Under the pieces are notes generated by a model. The model was not told where the DNA came from. It searched no databases and saw nothing but the letters and a program-made list of their open reading frames with translations. Positions 33,337-42,047 of a DNA stretch of 51,280 bases are shown piece by piece. Within the stretch, counting starts at the first letter, position 1. Each line of letters begins with the position of its first letter. Position numbers and translations under genes: made by a program. The stretch spans positions 5,079 to 56,358 of the forward strand of contig MGTJ01000046.1 of NCBI GenBank assembly GCA_001799395.1, in the 5' to 3' direction. This DNA comes from Desulfobacterales bacterium RIFOXYA12_FULL_46_15. GTDB lineage: Bacteria > Desulfobacterota > Desulfobacteria > Desulfobacterales > Desulfobacteraceae.

Positions 33337-34398
33337 TCAGATCACTATATTTAACACACGGTCAGTACCGGATTTTAACAGTGTCTCAATAAAATCATGA
33401 GGTTGAATCCTGGTTTGATCTGCTGAAGCGCATTCGATCTCATGGACATGATAATCAATACTCTCAAGCCTTTCTTTCAATTCAGGCATCATTGACTGGA
33501 CATATTGACGGGTTTCTTCATTTTCTAAAATAAAACGGCCGGATATCTCCTTTTTCAGAATTGAAAAATCCGCCCGTAAGGAGCCCAAAAGGCTCATATC
33601 CATCAAGAAAGCAATCTGGATGAGCTTGTCCGAAGAATTATCGTCAGCCTTTTTTTTCCCCCCTAAATCAATAAAAAGCTGGCCAAACCTGAAGGCATTT
33701 TCACTTAAAACAGGAAAAGGCAGAAGGAACTTCCCTGATTCAGAACTCTGATGGTTTAAAAGCTGTAAATTCTCCAGGGTTTCAGAAAGTGATGCTATAT
33801 CTGAATTTACCGGATGATCCGGCCCGGACATATATAATTCCTTTTGAATCAAGGCTTTTAAATCTTTGGTGAACAGAAGAGACGGATTCAGCTTATTATC
33901 CGGTAAAGAATGATTTTCCTGAAGCAGGTTTGATAGTTTGTTCTCCCAGGTCATACCGATTTTTTCGATCAGTGCCGGTAAAAAAGCCTTATCTGTTTTA
34001 CCGGATTTCAAAGCCATGTCATAAAGCAGGTCTTTCATATAGGGGATATTGATACGGGTGATATCCATGATGGATTCTTTTCCTGAGAAAAACCGGATCA
34101 GGGATGAAATCTGTGGCAGGGTCACGTTTCGGACCGGGCCGATAAATTTCAAATGGACAGCCTCTTTTTCCTCAAGGACCTTAAGCTGAATTTCTTCCCC
34201 GGGTTTTAGCAACATGCCTGTTTTTGCAGTGACCATCCGGTTGTTGATCAAGAGACGGGCATGGCCTTGAGGCAGGAGGTCCAGGACTTTTGCATGAACT
34301 ATCTGATCCTTGACAAATAGGGGGATTGTATTTTTTTCCCCTCCTTCCCCCCTGTTGATGACAACCTCTGAAGAGGAGACATGAATTCCTGAAATCAT
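33337..34398 (-). CDS. FliK-like hook-length-control family protein
   Basis: 353 aa. The N-terminal 100 residues have a small beta domain (VHAKVLDLLPQGHARLLINN, LLKPGEEIQLKVLE). The C-terminal 150 residues (LGSLRADFSILKKEISGRFI, MPELKERLESIDYHVHEIEC) look like the FliK C-terminal substrate-switch domain. It overlaps the previous gene by ATGA and precedes fhlB by 4 nt, as YlqG precedes YlqH in Bacillus. The main fliK usually lies beside flgD, outside this window, so this is probably a FliK paralogue acting with FhlB rather than the ruler itself. No signal peptide. Confidence 0.6.
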   Translation of the reverse strand: MISGIHVSSSEVVINRGEGGEKNTIPLFVKDQIVHAKVLDLLPQGHARLLINNRMVTAKTGMLLKPGEEIQLKVLEEKEAVHLKFIGPVRNVTLPQISSLIRFFSGKESIMDITRINIPYMKDLLYDMALKSGKTDKAFLPALIEKIGMTWENKLSNLLQENHSLPDNKLNPSLLFTKDLKALIQKELYMSGPDHPVNSDIASLSETLENLQLLNHQSSESGKFLLPFPVLSENAFRFGQLFIDLGGKKKADDNSSDKLIQIAFLMDMSLLGSLRADFSILKKEISGRFILENEETRQYVQSMMPELKERLESIDYHVHEIECASADQTRIQPHDFIETLLKSGTDRVLNIVI

Positions 34399-34982
34399 CT
34401 GCTGTTTTTTTCCATTTCCAGAAATTTTTTCTTCAGATCCACTACCAACTGAACCTCGCCTTTAGGTATGGATAGTCTCTGGGCAATGGTATCGATATCA
34501 TATTTCCGATTATACATATTAAGGATCTGATCCTGGTGGTTTGCCGCGTTGCCTGTAGGAATATCCAAGGCTTCCTCCCTTGGCAGGGCAGCAAAAATCC
34601 TGCCTGATTCAGCTTGTCGTTCTTCAATTTTTTTCTGCATGGCATCGGCTCGTGACAACAAAAGATTAATATTGATGATCCTGGAATCCAATGCATCATT
34701 CAAACCTTTAAGAAGCCTTTTTTTATCTTTTATCTGTTCCTCGAACTGGATGGCCGCATCCCTGGAATCCCTTACCAGGGGTTCCAGCATGTCTATGATA
34801 TCCGATGCCGTGTCCCGGACCGGATCATTTTCTTTCTCCCCTTCACTATCAACGGACTGAGGTACGGGTCTAATGCGCAATTGGTTCATCTTCCGAATAA
34901 TGGCAAAAACAAATAAGACTAAAAAAAAATTGATAAAAAAAAGAACCATCATCCAGAATTCGACTGAAAATATCCTGATCAT
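34395..34982 (-). CDS. DUF2802-type membrane-anchored protein
   Basis: 195 aa. One N-terminal membrane segment (about 8-30, FWMMVLFFINFFLVLFVFAI), then a long coiled coil (about 65-125) facing the cytoplasm, and a C-terminal HTH-like motif (about 160-195, YDIDTIAQRLSIPKGEVQLV) as in DUF2802 proteins, which are often found in flagellar gene clusters. Function unknown. Start and stop overlap both neighbours by ATGA (34979-34982 and 34395-34398), implying coupled translation with the gene before and the FliK-like gene after. Confidence 0.65.
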   Translation of the reverse strand: MIRIFSVEFWMMVLFFINFFLVLFVFAIIRKMNQLRIRPVPQSVDSEGEKENDPVRDTASDIIDMLEPLVRDSRDAAIQFEEQIKDKKRLLKGLNDALDSRIININLLLSRADAMQKKIEERQAESGRIFAALPREEALDIPTGNAANHQDQILNMYNRKYDIDTIAQRLSIPKGEVQLVVDLKKKFLEMEKNSR

Positions 34983-35281
34983 ATCATTGTATCCAGAAGT
35001 TTTCCTGTTGCATCAGGGTCCTGTTCCAGCTCCTCCTGTCTTTTTCTTTTTCTTTTCTCTTCTTCTTTTTGTTCTATTGTCAGTTCATCTTTTTCTTTTT
35101 TAAATTTCAATTTCTCAGATTCTTCAAATTCCTGTACAGTTGAATTCTTGACTATCTCACCGGCTTCCCGCAATGCTGCAGCCTGTTCCGGTGAGGGTTT
35201 GGGTGCGGCAGTCTGATGGGCTAATTCCTGGGCGACCCCGGACTGCTGAATAACGACATTATGTCCGGATATAGCTGTCAT
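34979..35281 (-). CDS. small charged flagellar-operon protein of unknown function
   Basis: 100 aa. Residues 1-45 are Ala/Gln-rich; residues 50-88 form one highly charged Lys/Glu helix (KLKFKKEKDELTIEQKEEEK), likely a coiled coil. No domain recognised and no cysteine, signal peptide or membrane segment. GGGAGG is 4-5 nt before the ATG. It sits between the FliM-motif array protein (12-nt gap) and the DUF2802 gene (ATGA overlap), so it is a real operon member; similar short proteins occur at this spot in related flagellar operons. Confidence 0.6.
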   Translation of the reverse strand: MTAISGHNVVIQQSGVAQELAHQTAAPKPSPEQAAALREAGEIVKNSTVQEFEESEKLKFKKEKDELTIEQKEEEKRKRKRQEELEQDPDATGKLLDTMI

Positions 35282-35293
35282 CTTACCCTCCCT

Positions 35294-37114
35294 TCAGCTT
35301 GTCTTGAAAGATATAAAACTGACCCGGCTGATAAAATTTGCAGGCAGTGCTTTTTTCAAGGTTGTTTCAACCACGGACAGAATTCCTTCTTCCGTGATAT
35401 TCTCTTTCTGCTCAACCACCTGGCTTTTAATTGAATTGTAAATCAGATCCCGGAAATAAGCCGGATTATCCTGAATCTCCTGAAAAGCTTTTTGATCCGC
35501 ATAATCAATTGAGATATCGGTTGTGATATAAGCTATATTTTTTGAAATATCAGGTGCCAATATGACAAAATCCTTCAAGACCATATTACCTGGTTTTTTA
35601 TTTTCCGCCGGTTGCTTGACAGGGGCTTCAACGGTTTCAATTTCGACTTCTCTGTGTGTGTCTGCCACAGGTTTCTCCGGAACAGCCACCGGCTTTTCCG
35701 GGGCATTCACGAGTTCCGGTGCTTTCCGGCTGTCTGAAAAATAAAAAAAATAAGCAAGCGGTACGGTTATCCCGATAATGACAAGGAAAGACACAAGCGC
35801 AAGAGCCGGTTTTTTCTTATACCAGGCAGGCCCTGCTTTTTTCTTTTTTTTCTTTGGTTTTACAAGAACCTCATCGTCTCCCTGAAGGACTACCTTATCT
35901 TCATTGTCTTCCTCATCCTCTGTTTCTTCCTCTTCCCCTTCTTCTTCTTCCTCTGTTTCTTCAGATGCCTGATTTTCAGGACCGGTGTCATCCAGGTCAT
36001 CATCAGGGACAGTGTCCAGGCCTTTATCCAGGATATCGCCCAGGACATCTTCATCCTCCTGGTCCGCAGCCATTAAAAGAGTGTCAATATCATCCTGGGA
36101 AATGAGGATATCATCTTCAGCCGCCTCTTCATCCCCAGACTCTGTCAGAAGGGCATCAATATCTTCCTGGGTAACATCTTCTCTCTCATCATTTAATTCA
36201 AAAGCATCAACATCGGAAACAGGCTTCAGGAAATCTTCCACATCATCCGCAGATGTATCAGCCGGCTTTTGAAATGCGTCCTGTTCAGGGATTTGTCTGG
36301 ATTTCAATGCCGCAGGAGGGTCTTCATCCAGGATAACAGGATCTGAGGCAGAAGCTGAGGCAGGCCCTGTGTTAAAATTTTTGATGAGTTCATCAAGGGT
36401 GACCTGGGAAATGAGACAGTCTGTAACGTCTGAAGCTTCAGATTCCTTAATGACAAAATCATCTGATCTTTTCCTGCTTTCTTTTACAGGCATTGAAATT
36501 TCTTCAATCTTTTCATTTTTAAGGATATCATTATCTTCAAAATTCAGGCTGCTGTCTATCTTATCCTCCGGGGGGCTTTCCTTTTCAGGCTTGGAATCTC
36601 CGGCACCCACCAGGGCTTTGATATCGTCTTTTGAAAACTCTTCAAAGGCTTCATCCGTATCAAGAGCCGGAACCATCTTTTCATCTGATCCGGAATTTGA
36701 ATTCATGAGCCGGTCTATATCATCCTGGGACAGCTCCCCGAAATCTTCCTCGTCAAGAGCAGACCCGGAACCTTTTTGAGGAGCCGGTTCTGTTTTGGTT
36801 GCCATATTTGAATTCATCAACTGATCAATATCATCCTGGGAGATAAGCTCCATTTCTTCATCATCCGTATCGGCCATACCCGGTTTATCCAATTTGTCGA
36901 GTATATCTGTTTCATCTGATGAATCACCCTGGGCTGATAAATTTGAATTCATGAGATTATCAATATCATCCTGGGAAAGTTCCCCCAATTCGCCAGCCAG
37001 GTCATCCTCTTCGGCAAATTTATCTTCTGCTTCTTCAATGCTTGAGGATTCCAGAAGCTTATCAATATCACTCTGGGATATTAAACTGTCTTCTTCTATT
37101 ATCGGGTCGGCCAT
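35294..37114 (-). CDS. membrane protein with eight FliM-like N-terminal motifs and a FliL-like domain
   Basis: 606 aa. The first 340 residues are acidic and disordered and carry eight copies of an (L/I)SQ-x-D-I-D-x-L(L/M) motif: ISQSDIDKLL, LSQDDIDNLM, ISQDDIDQLM, LSQDDIDRLM, FSKDDIKALV, ISQVTLDELI, VTQEDIDALL and ISQDDIDTLL. FliM here starts with ILSQDEVDSLL, and in E. coli this FliM segment binds phosphorylated CheY. A poly-Glu stretch (about 385-420) and a Lys-rich patch precede one membrane segment (about 437-456). Residues 500-606 (VLKDFVILAPDISKNIAYIT, then FISRVSFISFKTS) resemble the periplasmic FliL domain. So the motif array should lie in the cytoplasm near the motor. CheY binding is inference. 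AGGTG precedes the ATG; fliA is 12 nt upstream. Confidence 0.7.
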   Translation of the reverse strand: MADPIIEEDSLISQSDIDKLLESSSIEEAEDKFAEEDDLAGELGELSQDDIDNLMNSNLSAQGDSSDETDILDKLDKPGMADTDDEEMELISQDDIDQLMNSNMATKTEPAPQKGSGSALDEEDFGELSQDDIDRLMNSNSGSDEKMVPALDTDEAFEEFSKDDIKALVGAGDSKPEKESPPEDKIDSSLNFEDNDILKNEKIEEISMPVKESRKRSDDFVIKESEASDVTDCLISQVTLDELIKNFNTGPASASASDPVILDEDPPAALKSRQIPEQDAFQKPADTSADDVEDFLKPVSDVDAFELNDEREDVTQEDIDALLTESGDEEAAEDDILISQDDIDTLLMAADQEDEDVLGDILDKGLDTVPDDDLDDTGPENQASEETEEEEEGEEEETEDEEDNEDKVVLQGDDEVLVKPKKKKKKAGPAWYKKKPALALVSFLVIIGITVPLAYFFYFSDSRKAPELVNAPEKPVAVPEKPVADTHREVEIETVEAPVKQPAENKKPGNMVLKDFVILAPDISKNIAYITTDISIDYADQKAFQEIQDNPAYFRDLIYNSIKSQVVEQKENITEEGILSVVETTLKKALPANFISRVSFISFKTS

Positions 37115-37126
37115 CTTTTCACCTCT

Positions 37127-37873
37127 CTATTTGAAATAATCCTGAAGCCTGGCTTTCAGTTTGAGAAGAACCGCTGTATGAATCTGGCAGATACGCGATT
37201 CCGTTAATGAAAGCACTTCGCCGATCTCTTTTAATGTCAATTCATCATAATAATAAAGGGAAACCACCATCTGCTCTTTCTCGGTCAATGTTTTAATGGT
37301 CTGTACAATTGTATGTTTGATTTCCTCTCTATCAAAAGAATCGGCCGGGTTATCCTCTTCCTTAATGCCGGATTGAAATCTTGTTTTTGAACTGGTGTCG
37401 TTCTGTTTTGTTTTGATAAACTCATCCAGGCTTAATATAGAGGCGCCGTGAATATTAGTGAGCATATCATGATAGGTTTCAAGTGATACATTGAGTTCCC
37501 GGCAGATTTCTTCATCTGTGGCAGATGACCTTTTCTGTTCTTCAACGGCTTTGACGGCTTTTGTAATATCCTGAATTTTTTTTCGCATGGATCTTGAATA
37601 GGTATCCATACTGCGGAGTTCATCCAGGATTGCGCCTTTGATCCGGTATTGGGCATAGGTTTTCAGACTGACATGTTTGGAAGGATCAAATTTATCCACA
37701 GCATCGATAAGACCAAGTGATCCTGCAGACACAAGCTCATCAAAAAAAACGCTGGAAGGCAGCCGCATGGCAAACCTTGCTGCGATATGCTTTACAAGAT
37801 AGGCAAACTCGATAATACTTTTTTCCCGCCATGCGTCTTTATCGGTTTTATTTTCCATATATTTTTTTTTCAT
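37127..37873 (-). CDS. fliA: flagellar sigma factor FliA (sigma-28)
   Basis: 248 aa. Region 2 (VKHIAARFAMRLPSSVFFDE, LVSAGSLGLIDAVDKFDPSK, TYAQYRIKGAILDELRSMD), region 3, and region 4 with an HTH (ITLKEIGEVLSLTESRICQI-type). FliA reads late flagellar promoters such as those found here before the flagellin and fliD genes. An in-frame ATG at 37858 is an alternative start; neither has a good Shine-Dalgarno. It follows flhG by 20 nt, inside the sigma-54 operon, so FliA is made with the basal-body genes. The anti-sigma FlgM is not in the window. Confidence 0.97.
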   Translation of the reverse strand: MKKKYMENKTDKDAWREKSIIEFAYLVKHIAARFAMRLPSSVFFDELVSAGSLGLIDAVDKFDPSKHVSLKTYAQYRIKGAILDELRSMDTYSRSMRKKIQDITKAVKAVEEQKRSSATDEEICRELNVSLETYHDMLTNIHGASILSLDEFIKTKQNDTSSKTRFQSGIKEEDNPADSFDREEIKHTIVQTIKTLTEKEQMVVSLYYYDELTLKEIGEVLSLTESRICQIHTAVLLKLKARLQDYFK

Positions 37874-37893
37874 TTAACGCCGGCGTGCCCCTG

Positions 37894-38787
37894 TCAGGTT
37901 GTGGTTTGAAATACTTTACTCATAAAAAACGTCAGGTTTCCGTTTGAATTGTTTTTTATGGGTCGTTTTCCCAGGATGGCTGCAATTTCGTTTATGGCTT
38001 GTGCCGATACTGAATCAGGAAAATTATCCAGAACCAGCCCTCTTTTCTGAACCGCCTGTTGCAACTGCCTGTCAAACGGGATGTAACCCACATATTCCAG
38101 TACGACATTTTTTAAAAATTTATCCAGCGCCCCGCTTAAGGATGCATATACTCTTTTGGCATCTGCCTCCGAATCGACCATGTTGACGATCAGTTTGAAA
38201 TACATAGTCCCGTATTCCCGGGACATGACCTTCATCATAGCATAGGCATCCGTGATGGACGTGGGCTCGCTTGTGGCAATCACGACACATTCATCACAGG
38301 CAGAATTAAAATATAATACATTGGAGGATATACCGGCACCGGTATCAACAAAGATGATATCTGCCTGGTCCGACAGGGTTTCAAACTCTGTCAGAAGATT
38401 GAGCTTCTCGCCTTCACCCAGCCGGGTCAGATCCGAGAACCCTGAGCCGCCGGGAAGAATCCTGACTCCATGTTTCGATTGAACCATAACCTCTTTCAAA
38501 GTTTTTTCCGAACTGATCACATGCCGGATATTAAATTCAGGTCTTAAATTAAAGATAATGTCTATGTTGGCAAGCCCGACATCGGCATCAATAATAATCA
38601 CCCGCTTCCCCATACGGCTTAAGGAAACCGCTGCATTGGCGACAATATTGGTTTTACCGACTCCACCCTTGCCGCTGGTGACGGCAATTACCCTTGGAAG
38701 GCAGGCGTTACCGGTTGATCCTGCTGCATTTCGCATTGAAAGCGCCTGATCCTTTACAACTCTTTGAAGTCCTTTTGCCTGGTTCAA
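37894..38787 (-). CDS. flhG: MinD-like ATPase FlhG (FleN/YlxH)
   Basis: 297 aa from a TTG start. Deviant Walker A SGKGGVGKTNIVAN at about 33-46, then RVIIIDADVGLANIDIIFNL and IIFVDTGAGIS. The N-terminus NQAKGLQRVV is the DQAxxLR-type motif by which FlhG stimulates the FlhF GTPase. FlhG limits flagellar number and positions C-ring assembly, often by restraining the sigma-54 activator. Start: TTG at 38787 is one base after the flhF stop, with AAGGAG 10 nt upstream; a longer frame from TTG at 38817 lacks a ribosome-binding site and runs into flhF. Followed by fliA. Confidence 0.95.
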   Translation of the reverse strand: MNQAKGLQRVVKDQALSMRNAAGSTGNACLPRVIAVTSGKGGVGKTNIVANAAVSLSRMGKRVIIIDADVGLANIDIIFNLRPEFNIRHVISSEKTLKEVMVQSKHGVRILPGGSGFSDLTRLGEGEKLNLLTEFETLSDQADIIFVDTGAGISSNVLYFNSACDECVVIATSEPTSITDAYAMMKVMSREYGTMYFKLIVNMVDSEADAKRVYASLSGALDKFLKNVVLEYVGYIPFDRQLQQAVQKRGLVLDNFPDSVSAQAINEIAAILGKRPIKNNSNGNLTFFMSKVFQTTT

Positions 38788-38788
38788 C

Positions 38789-39895
38789 TTAATGTATCTC
38801 CTTTGATCCCTTTCCAAGAATAATTTTCAACAGTTCTTGTTTATCGGGAACAATCAAATCTTCAGGGACCTTCTGCCCGTTTGCAATCAAGGAAACAGGC
38901 AATTTAAAATCACTGATCTGATCCAGAATTTTTCCACACCTTCTTGTTTCATCTATTTTTGTAAAAATAACCGAGTCCGGACCAAATACTGAAAAAGCGA
39001 AGGCTGCTTCCTGCATAATAATCGATTCAGATGTAACACTCAAGACCAAATGAGCAGAAATTCTGAAATCCGTCTTGATCAGTTGCAGAATTTCATCAAT
39101 CCTCTGCTTGTCAAAATGACTGTGCCCGGCCGTATCAATGAGGACCATATCCATGGATTTCATTCTATCAAGGGTGCATAAAAGATCCTGGGCACTGAAT
39201 GCCGGTACACATAAAAGCCCCATAATGGACGCATAGGCTTTGAGCTGTTCAAAAGCGCCCACCCGGTAGTTGTCTATGGAAATCAGGGCCACCTTCATTT
39301 TTCTCTGAAAGGTCAGCATGGCGGCAAGTTTGGCAATGGTTGTAGTTTTCCCCACTCCTGTGGGGCCGACAAATGCCGCTACATGGGGAACCCCGGATGT
39401 ATTGTCCCTGGAAAAATAATCCCTTGTTGCAATCCGGTTCAGACATTCTTTCATTACATATTTTTTCAGGGATTTTACCTTTTCCTGCTGATCGGCAATA
39501 TTGTCCATGGAAGCACTGGCTTTCTGAATGATGATGCTTGCAAGCGCTTCACTGACTCCGGACCTTAAAAGGGATGCAAGAACGCCTACGGATTCAAAAT
39601 GATTGCAAACCATATCGTGCATTCCATTTCCAAATCCGGCAATGGAAATCATATCTTTTATCTGTGCGATATCTTCCTGAATGGTATCGATCGGATTCTC
39701 TTTATCTTTTTTTATATCCATTGGCTGGGGGGGGAGGACCGCCGCCTCCACTTCAAACATCTCCTTTGCATAGGGATCGCTTGGTTTTCGCTTTATTTTC
39801 CGTGTACTCAGAATCATGGCATCTGACCCGAGTTCTTCTTTAATGGTAGCAATCGCTTGTTGAATATTCTCGGCTTTATAAACTTTCCTATTCAT
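38789..39895 (-). CDS. flhF: SRP-type GTPase FlhF
   Basis: 368 aa. N-terminal basic domain (YKAENIQQAIATIKEELGSD, MILSTRKIKRKP), then the NG GTPase: G1 FVGPTGVGKTTTIAKLAAML near 175-194, VALISIDNYRVGAFEQLKAY, G3 MVLIDTAGHS, G4 region FTKIDETRRCGKILDQI. FlhF recruits the first flagellar parts to the pole and works with FlhG. It overlaps the end of flhA by 8 nt and is directly followed by flhG. Presence of the pair suggests polar flagella with controlled number. Confidence 0.97.
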   Translation of the reverse strand: MNRKVYKAENIQQAIATIKEELGSDAMILSTRKIKRKPSDPYAKEMFEVEAAVLPPQPMDIKKDKENPIDTIQEDIAQIKDMISIAGFGNGMHDMVCNHFESVGVLASLLRSGVSEALASIIIQKASASMDNIADQQEKVKSLKKYVMKECLNRIATRDYFSRDNTSGVPHVAAFVGPTGVGKTTTIAKLAAMLTFQRKMKVALISIDNYRVGAFEQLKAYASIMGLLCVPAFSAQDLLCTLDRMKSMDMVLIDTAGHSHFDKQRIDEILQLIKTDFRISAHLVLSVTSESIIMQEAAFAFSVFGPDSVIFTKIDETRRCGKILDQISDFKLPVSLIANGQKVPEDLIVPDKQELLKIILGKGSKEIH

Positions 39896-41987
39896 TTTTC
39901 AGACTCACCTTTCCAGTTGCCTGCAAATTAATACCATCCACTATTTCTGCATGAGATATTACAAAAACTGCGGGTAAAGAAGACTCAATAAGTTTTCTGA
40001 CATGCCTTCTCAGGCTTGGCGTCGTCATCAGAACCGGCTGAGTATTGGATGTCATCTGCTGTTCCACTTCCTTTGCCACCGCCTTTACAATCTCTTCCGC
40101 CAGTCTCGGGTCTAGAGCGAGATATGCCCCATGATCCGTATGTTTAACATTTTTCGATAAAATTTCTTCCAGTGTCCTGTCAAAGGTGATCACATACAAG
40201 GTCTTGCCTTCCTGGAGATATGGGGCAACCATCCCTTTTGCAACCCGCTGTCTGACATATTCGGTTAAAAGGTCAGGATCTTTTCCAACAGGTGCAAAAT
40301 CGGCAAGGGTTTCTACAATGCTCAGGATATCTCTGATGGAAACCCTTTCCCTCAGAAGATTCTGAAGTACCTTTTGAACCACTCCAAGGCTTAAAACGCC
40401 GGGGATCAGCTCTTCCACTGCCTTAGGGCTTGTTTTGGCCAGATTATCCATCAGATGCTGAACATCCTGTCGCCCCAGAAGACTATAGGCATTATTTCTC
40501 ACTATTTCAGTCAGATGAGTGGCAATAACCGTTGAATTGTCCACCACCGTATACCCTGCAAACCTGGCCTCCTCCTCACGCTCCTGGGGAATCCATTTTG
40601 CCGGAAGCTGGAAGGCAGGCTCAACCGTATCTATCCCGTCAATTTCCTCAGCCGTCCCCCCTGGATCCATGGCCAGATAATGATTGACCATAAGTTCTGT
40701 TGATGCAGTTTCAACACCTTTTATCAACAGGCGGTATTGGGCCGGGTTCAGGTTGAGATTATCCCGGATATGAATAGGAGGCACGATGATTCCCAGTTCC
40801 GAGGCAAACTGTCTTCTGATGGCCCGGATTCTTCCCAGGAGAGTTCCATCCTGCTGCTTATCCACAAGAGGAATCAGACCATATCCGACCTCCAGCTCTA
40901 TGGTATCCAGATTCAGGAGGTGGTCAACGTCTTCGGGTATGCCTGCTGCCTCTTCTTCTTTCTCTGATTTTGCGCCTGCCCTTTTTTCCTCCTTGGCTAT
41001 TTCATCTTCCTTCAGGAAATACCAGGCAATTGTCCCTAAAACCAGGCCCATTGTCATAAACGGGATGGTGGGCAGCCCCGGTATCAACCCCATGCAGAAG
41101 ACAATGACCGATCCGATAAAAACCGGTGTTGAGCTTGAAAAAAGGTGTTTGGCAAATTCTGCACCCATTTTCATCTCAGAGCCTGATCTTGAAACCAGAA
41201 GACCTGCTGCGGCTGAGATCAAAAGAGCAGGGATCTGTGAGACCAGCCCGTCTCCGACAGTCAGAAGTGTATAATTGGTAAGGGCATCCATCATTTCCAT
41301 GCCTTGCTGGAGTACACCGATAATAAATCCTCCCACAATATTGATGATGGTGATGACGATACCGGCAATGGCATCTCCCCGGACAAATTTCGAGGCCCCA
41401 TCCATGGCACCATGGAACTCGGCTTCCCTTGCAATGGCTTTTCGCCTTTCCCTGGCTTCGATTTCATCAATCATGCCGGCATTCAGGTCTGCATCAATGG
41501 CCATCTGTTTTCCAGGCATGGCATCCAGGGTAAATCTGGCAGCAACTTCAGCAATTCTGCCCGCACCTTTTGTAATAACCAGAAAATTAATCAAAACCAG
41601 GATGACAAAAACAACAAGTCCCACAACATAATTCCCGCCCACTACAAAACTTCCAAAGGATTTGATGATCGCACCGGCAGCCAAAGGGCCTTCACTGCCG
41701 TGTAAAAGAATCAGGCGGGTGGATGCCACATTCAAGGAAAGCCTGAACAGGGTCAATACCAGCAGAAGTGACGGGAAAATGGCAAATTCCAATGGAGCCG
41801 TTGTATACATGGTTGTAATCAGTACCACAATAGCTAAAGAAATATTCAACGCCAGAAAAAAATCAAGAATGATCGGGTGCAGGGGCAGGATCATGGCCAT
41901 TAAAATCCCTATAAAGGCGACCACCATCAGGATATCTGATGATTCTCTCTTTATACCTGCAAGAATCCCGGCTATGTTCGTTGCCAT
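39888..41987 (-). CDS. flhA: export apparatus protein FlhA
   Basis: 699 aa, usual length. Eight membrane segments in the first 330 residues, with FLALNISLAIVVLITTMYTT and the FHIPEP-family loop (TKGAGRIAEVAARFTLDAMP, GKQMAIDADLNAGMIDEIEA) conserved. The large cytoplasmic domain (about 360-699) receives chaperone-substrate complexes. It forms the export gate ring with FliP, Q, R and FlhB. GGAGTGTAA precedes the ATG; 60 nt separate it from flhB, the largest gap in this part of the operon. Confidence 0.98.
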   Translation of the reverse strand: MATNIAGILAGIKRESSDILMVVAFIGILMAMILPLHPIILDFFLALNISLAIVVLITTMYTTAPLEFAIFPSLLLVLTLFRLSLNVASTRLILLHGSEGPLAAGAIIKSFGSFVVGGNYVVGLVVFVILVLINFLVITKGAGRIAEVAARFTLDAMPGKQMAIDADLNAGMIDEIEARERRKAIAREAEFHGAMDGASKFVRGDAIAGIVITIINIVGGFIIGVLQQGMEMMDALTNYTLLTVGDGLVSQIPALLISAAAGLLVSRSGSEMKMGAEFAKHLFSSSTPVFIGSVIVFCMGLIPGLPTIPFMTMGLVLGTIAWYFLKEDEIAKEEKRAGAKSEKEEEAAGIPEDVDHLLNLDTIELEVGYGLIPLVDKQQDGTLLGRIRAIRRQFASELGIIVPPIHIRDNLNLNPAQYRLLIKGVETASTELMVNHYLAMDPGGTAEEIDGIDTVEPAFQLPAKWIPQEREEEARFAGYTVVDNSTVIATHLTEIVRNNAYSLLGRQDVQHLMDNLAKTSPKAVEELIPGVLSLGVVQKVLQNLLRERVSIRDILSIVETLADFAPVGKDPDLLTEYVRQRVAKGMVAPYLQEGKTLYVITFDRTLEEILSKNVKHTDHGAYLALDPRLAEEIVKAVAKEVEQQMTSNTQPVLMTTPSLRRHVRKLIESSLPAVFVISHAEIVDGINLQATGKVSLKNE

Positions 41988-42047
41988 TTACACTCCATAT
42001 GTTTCAATAAACATTTTGACGCATACCGCCAAATTCCTGTCGCACAT

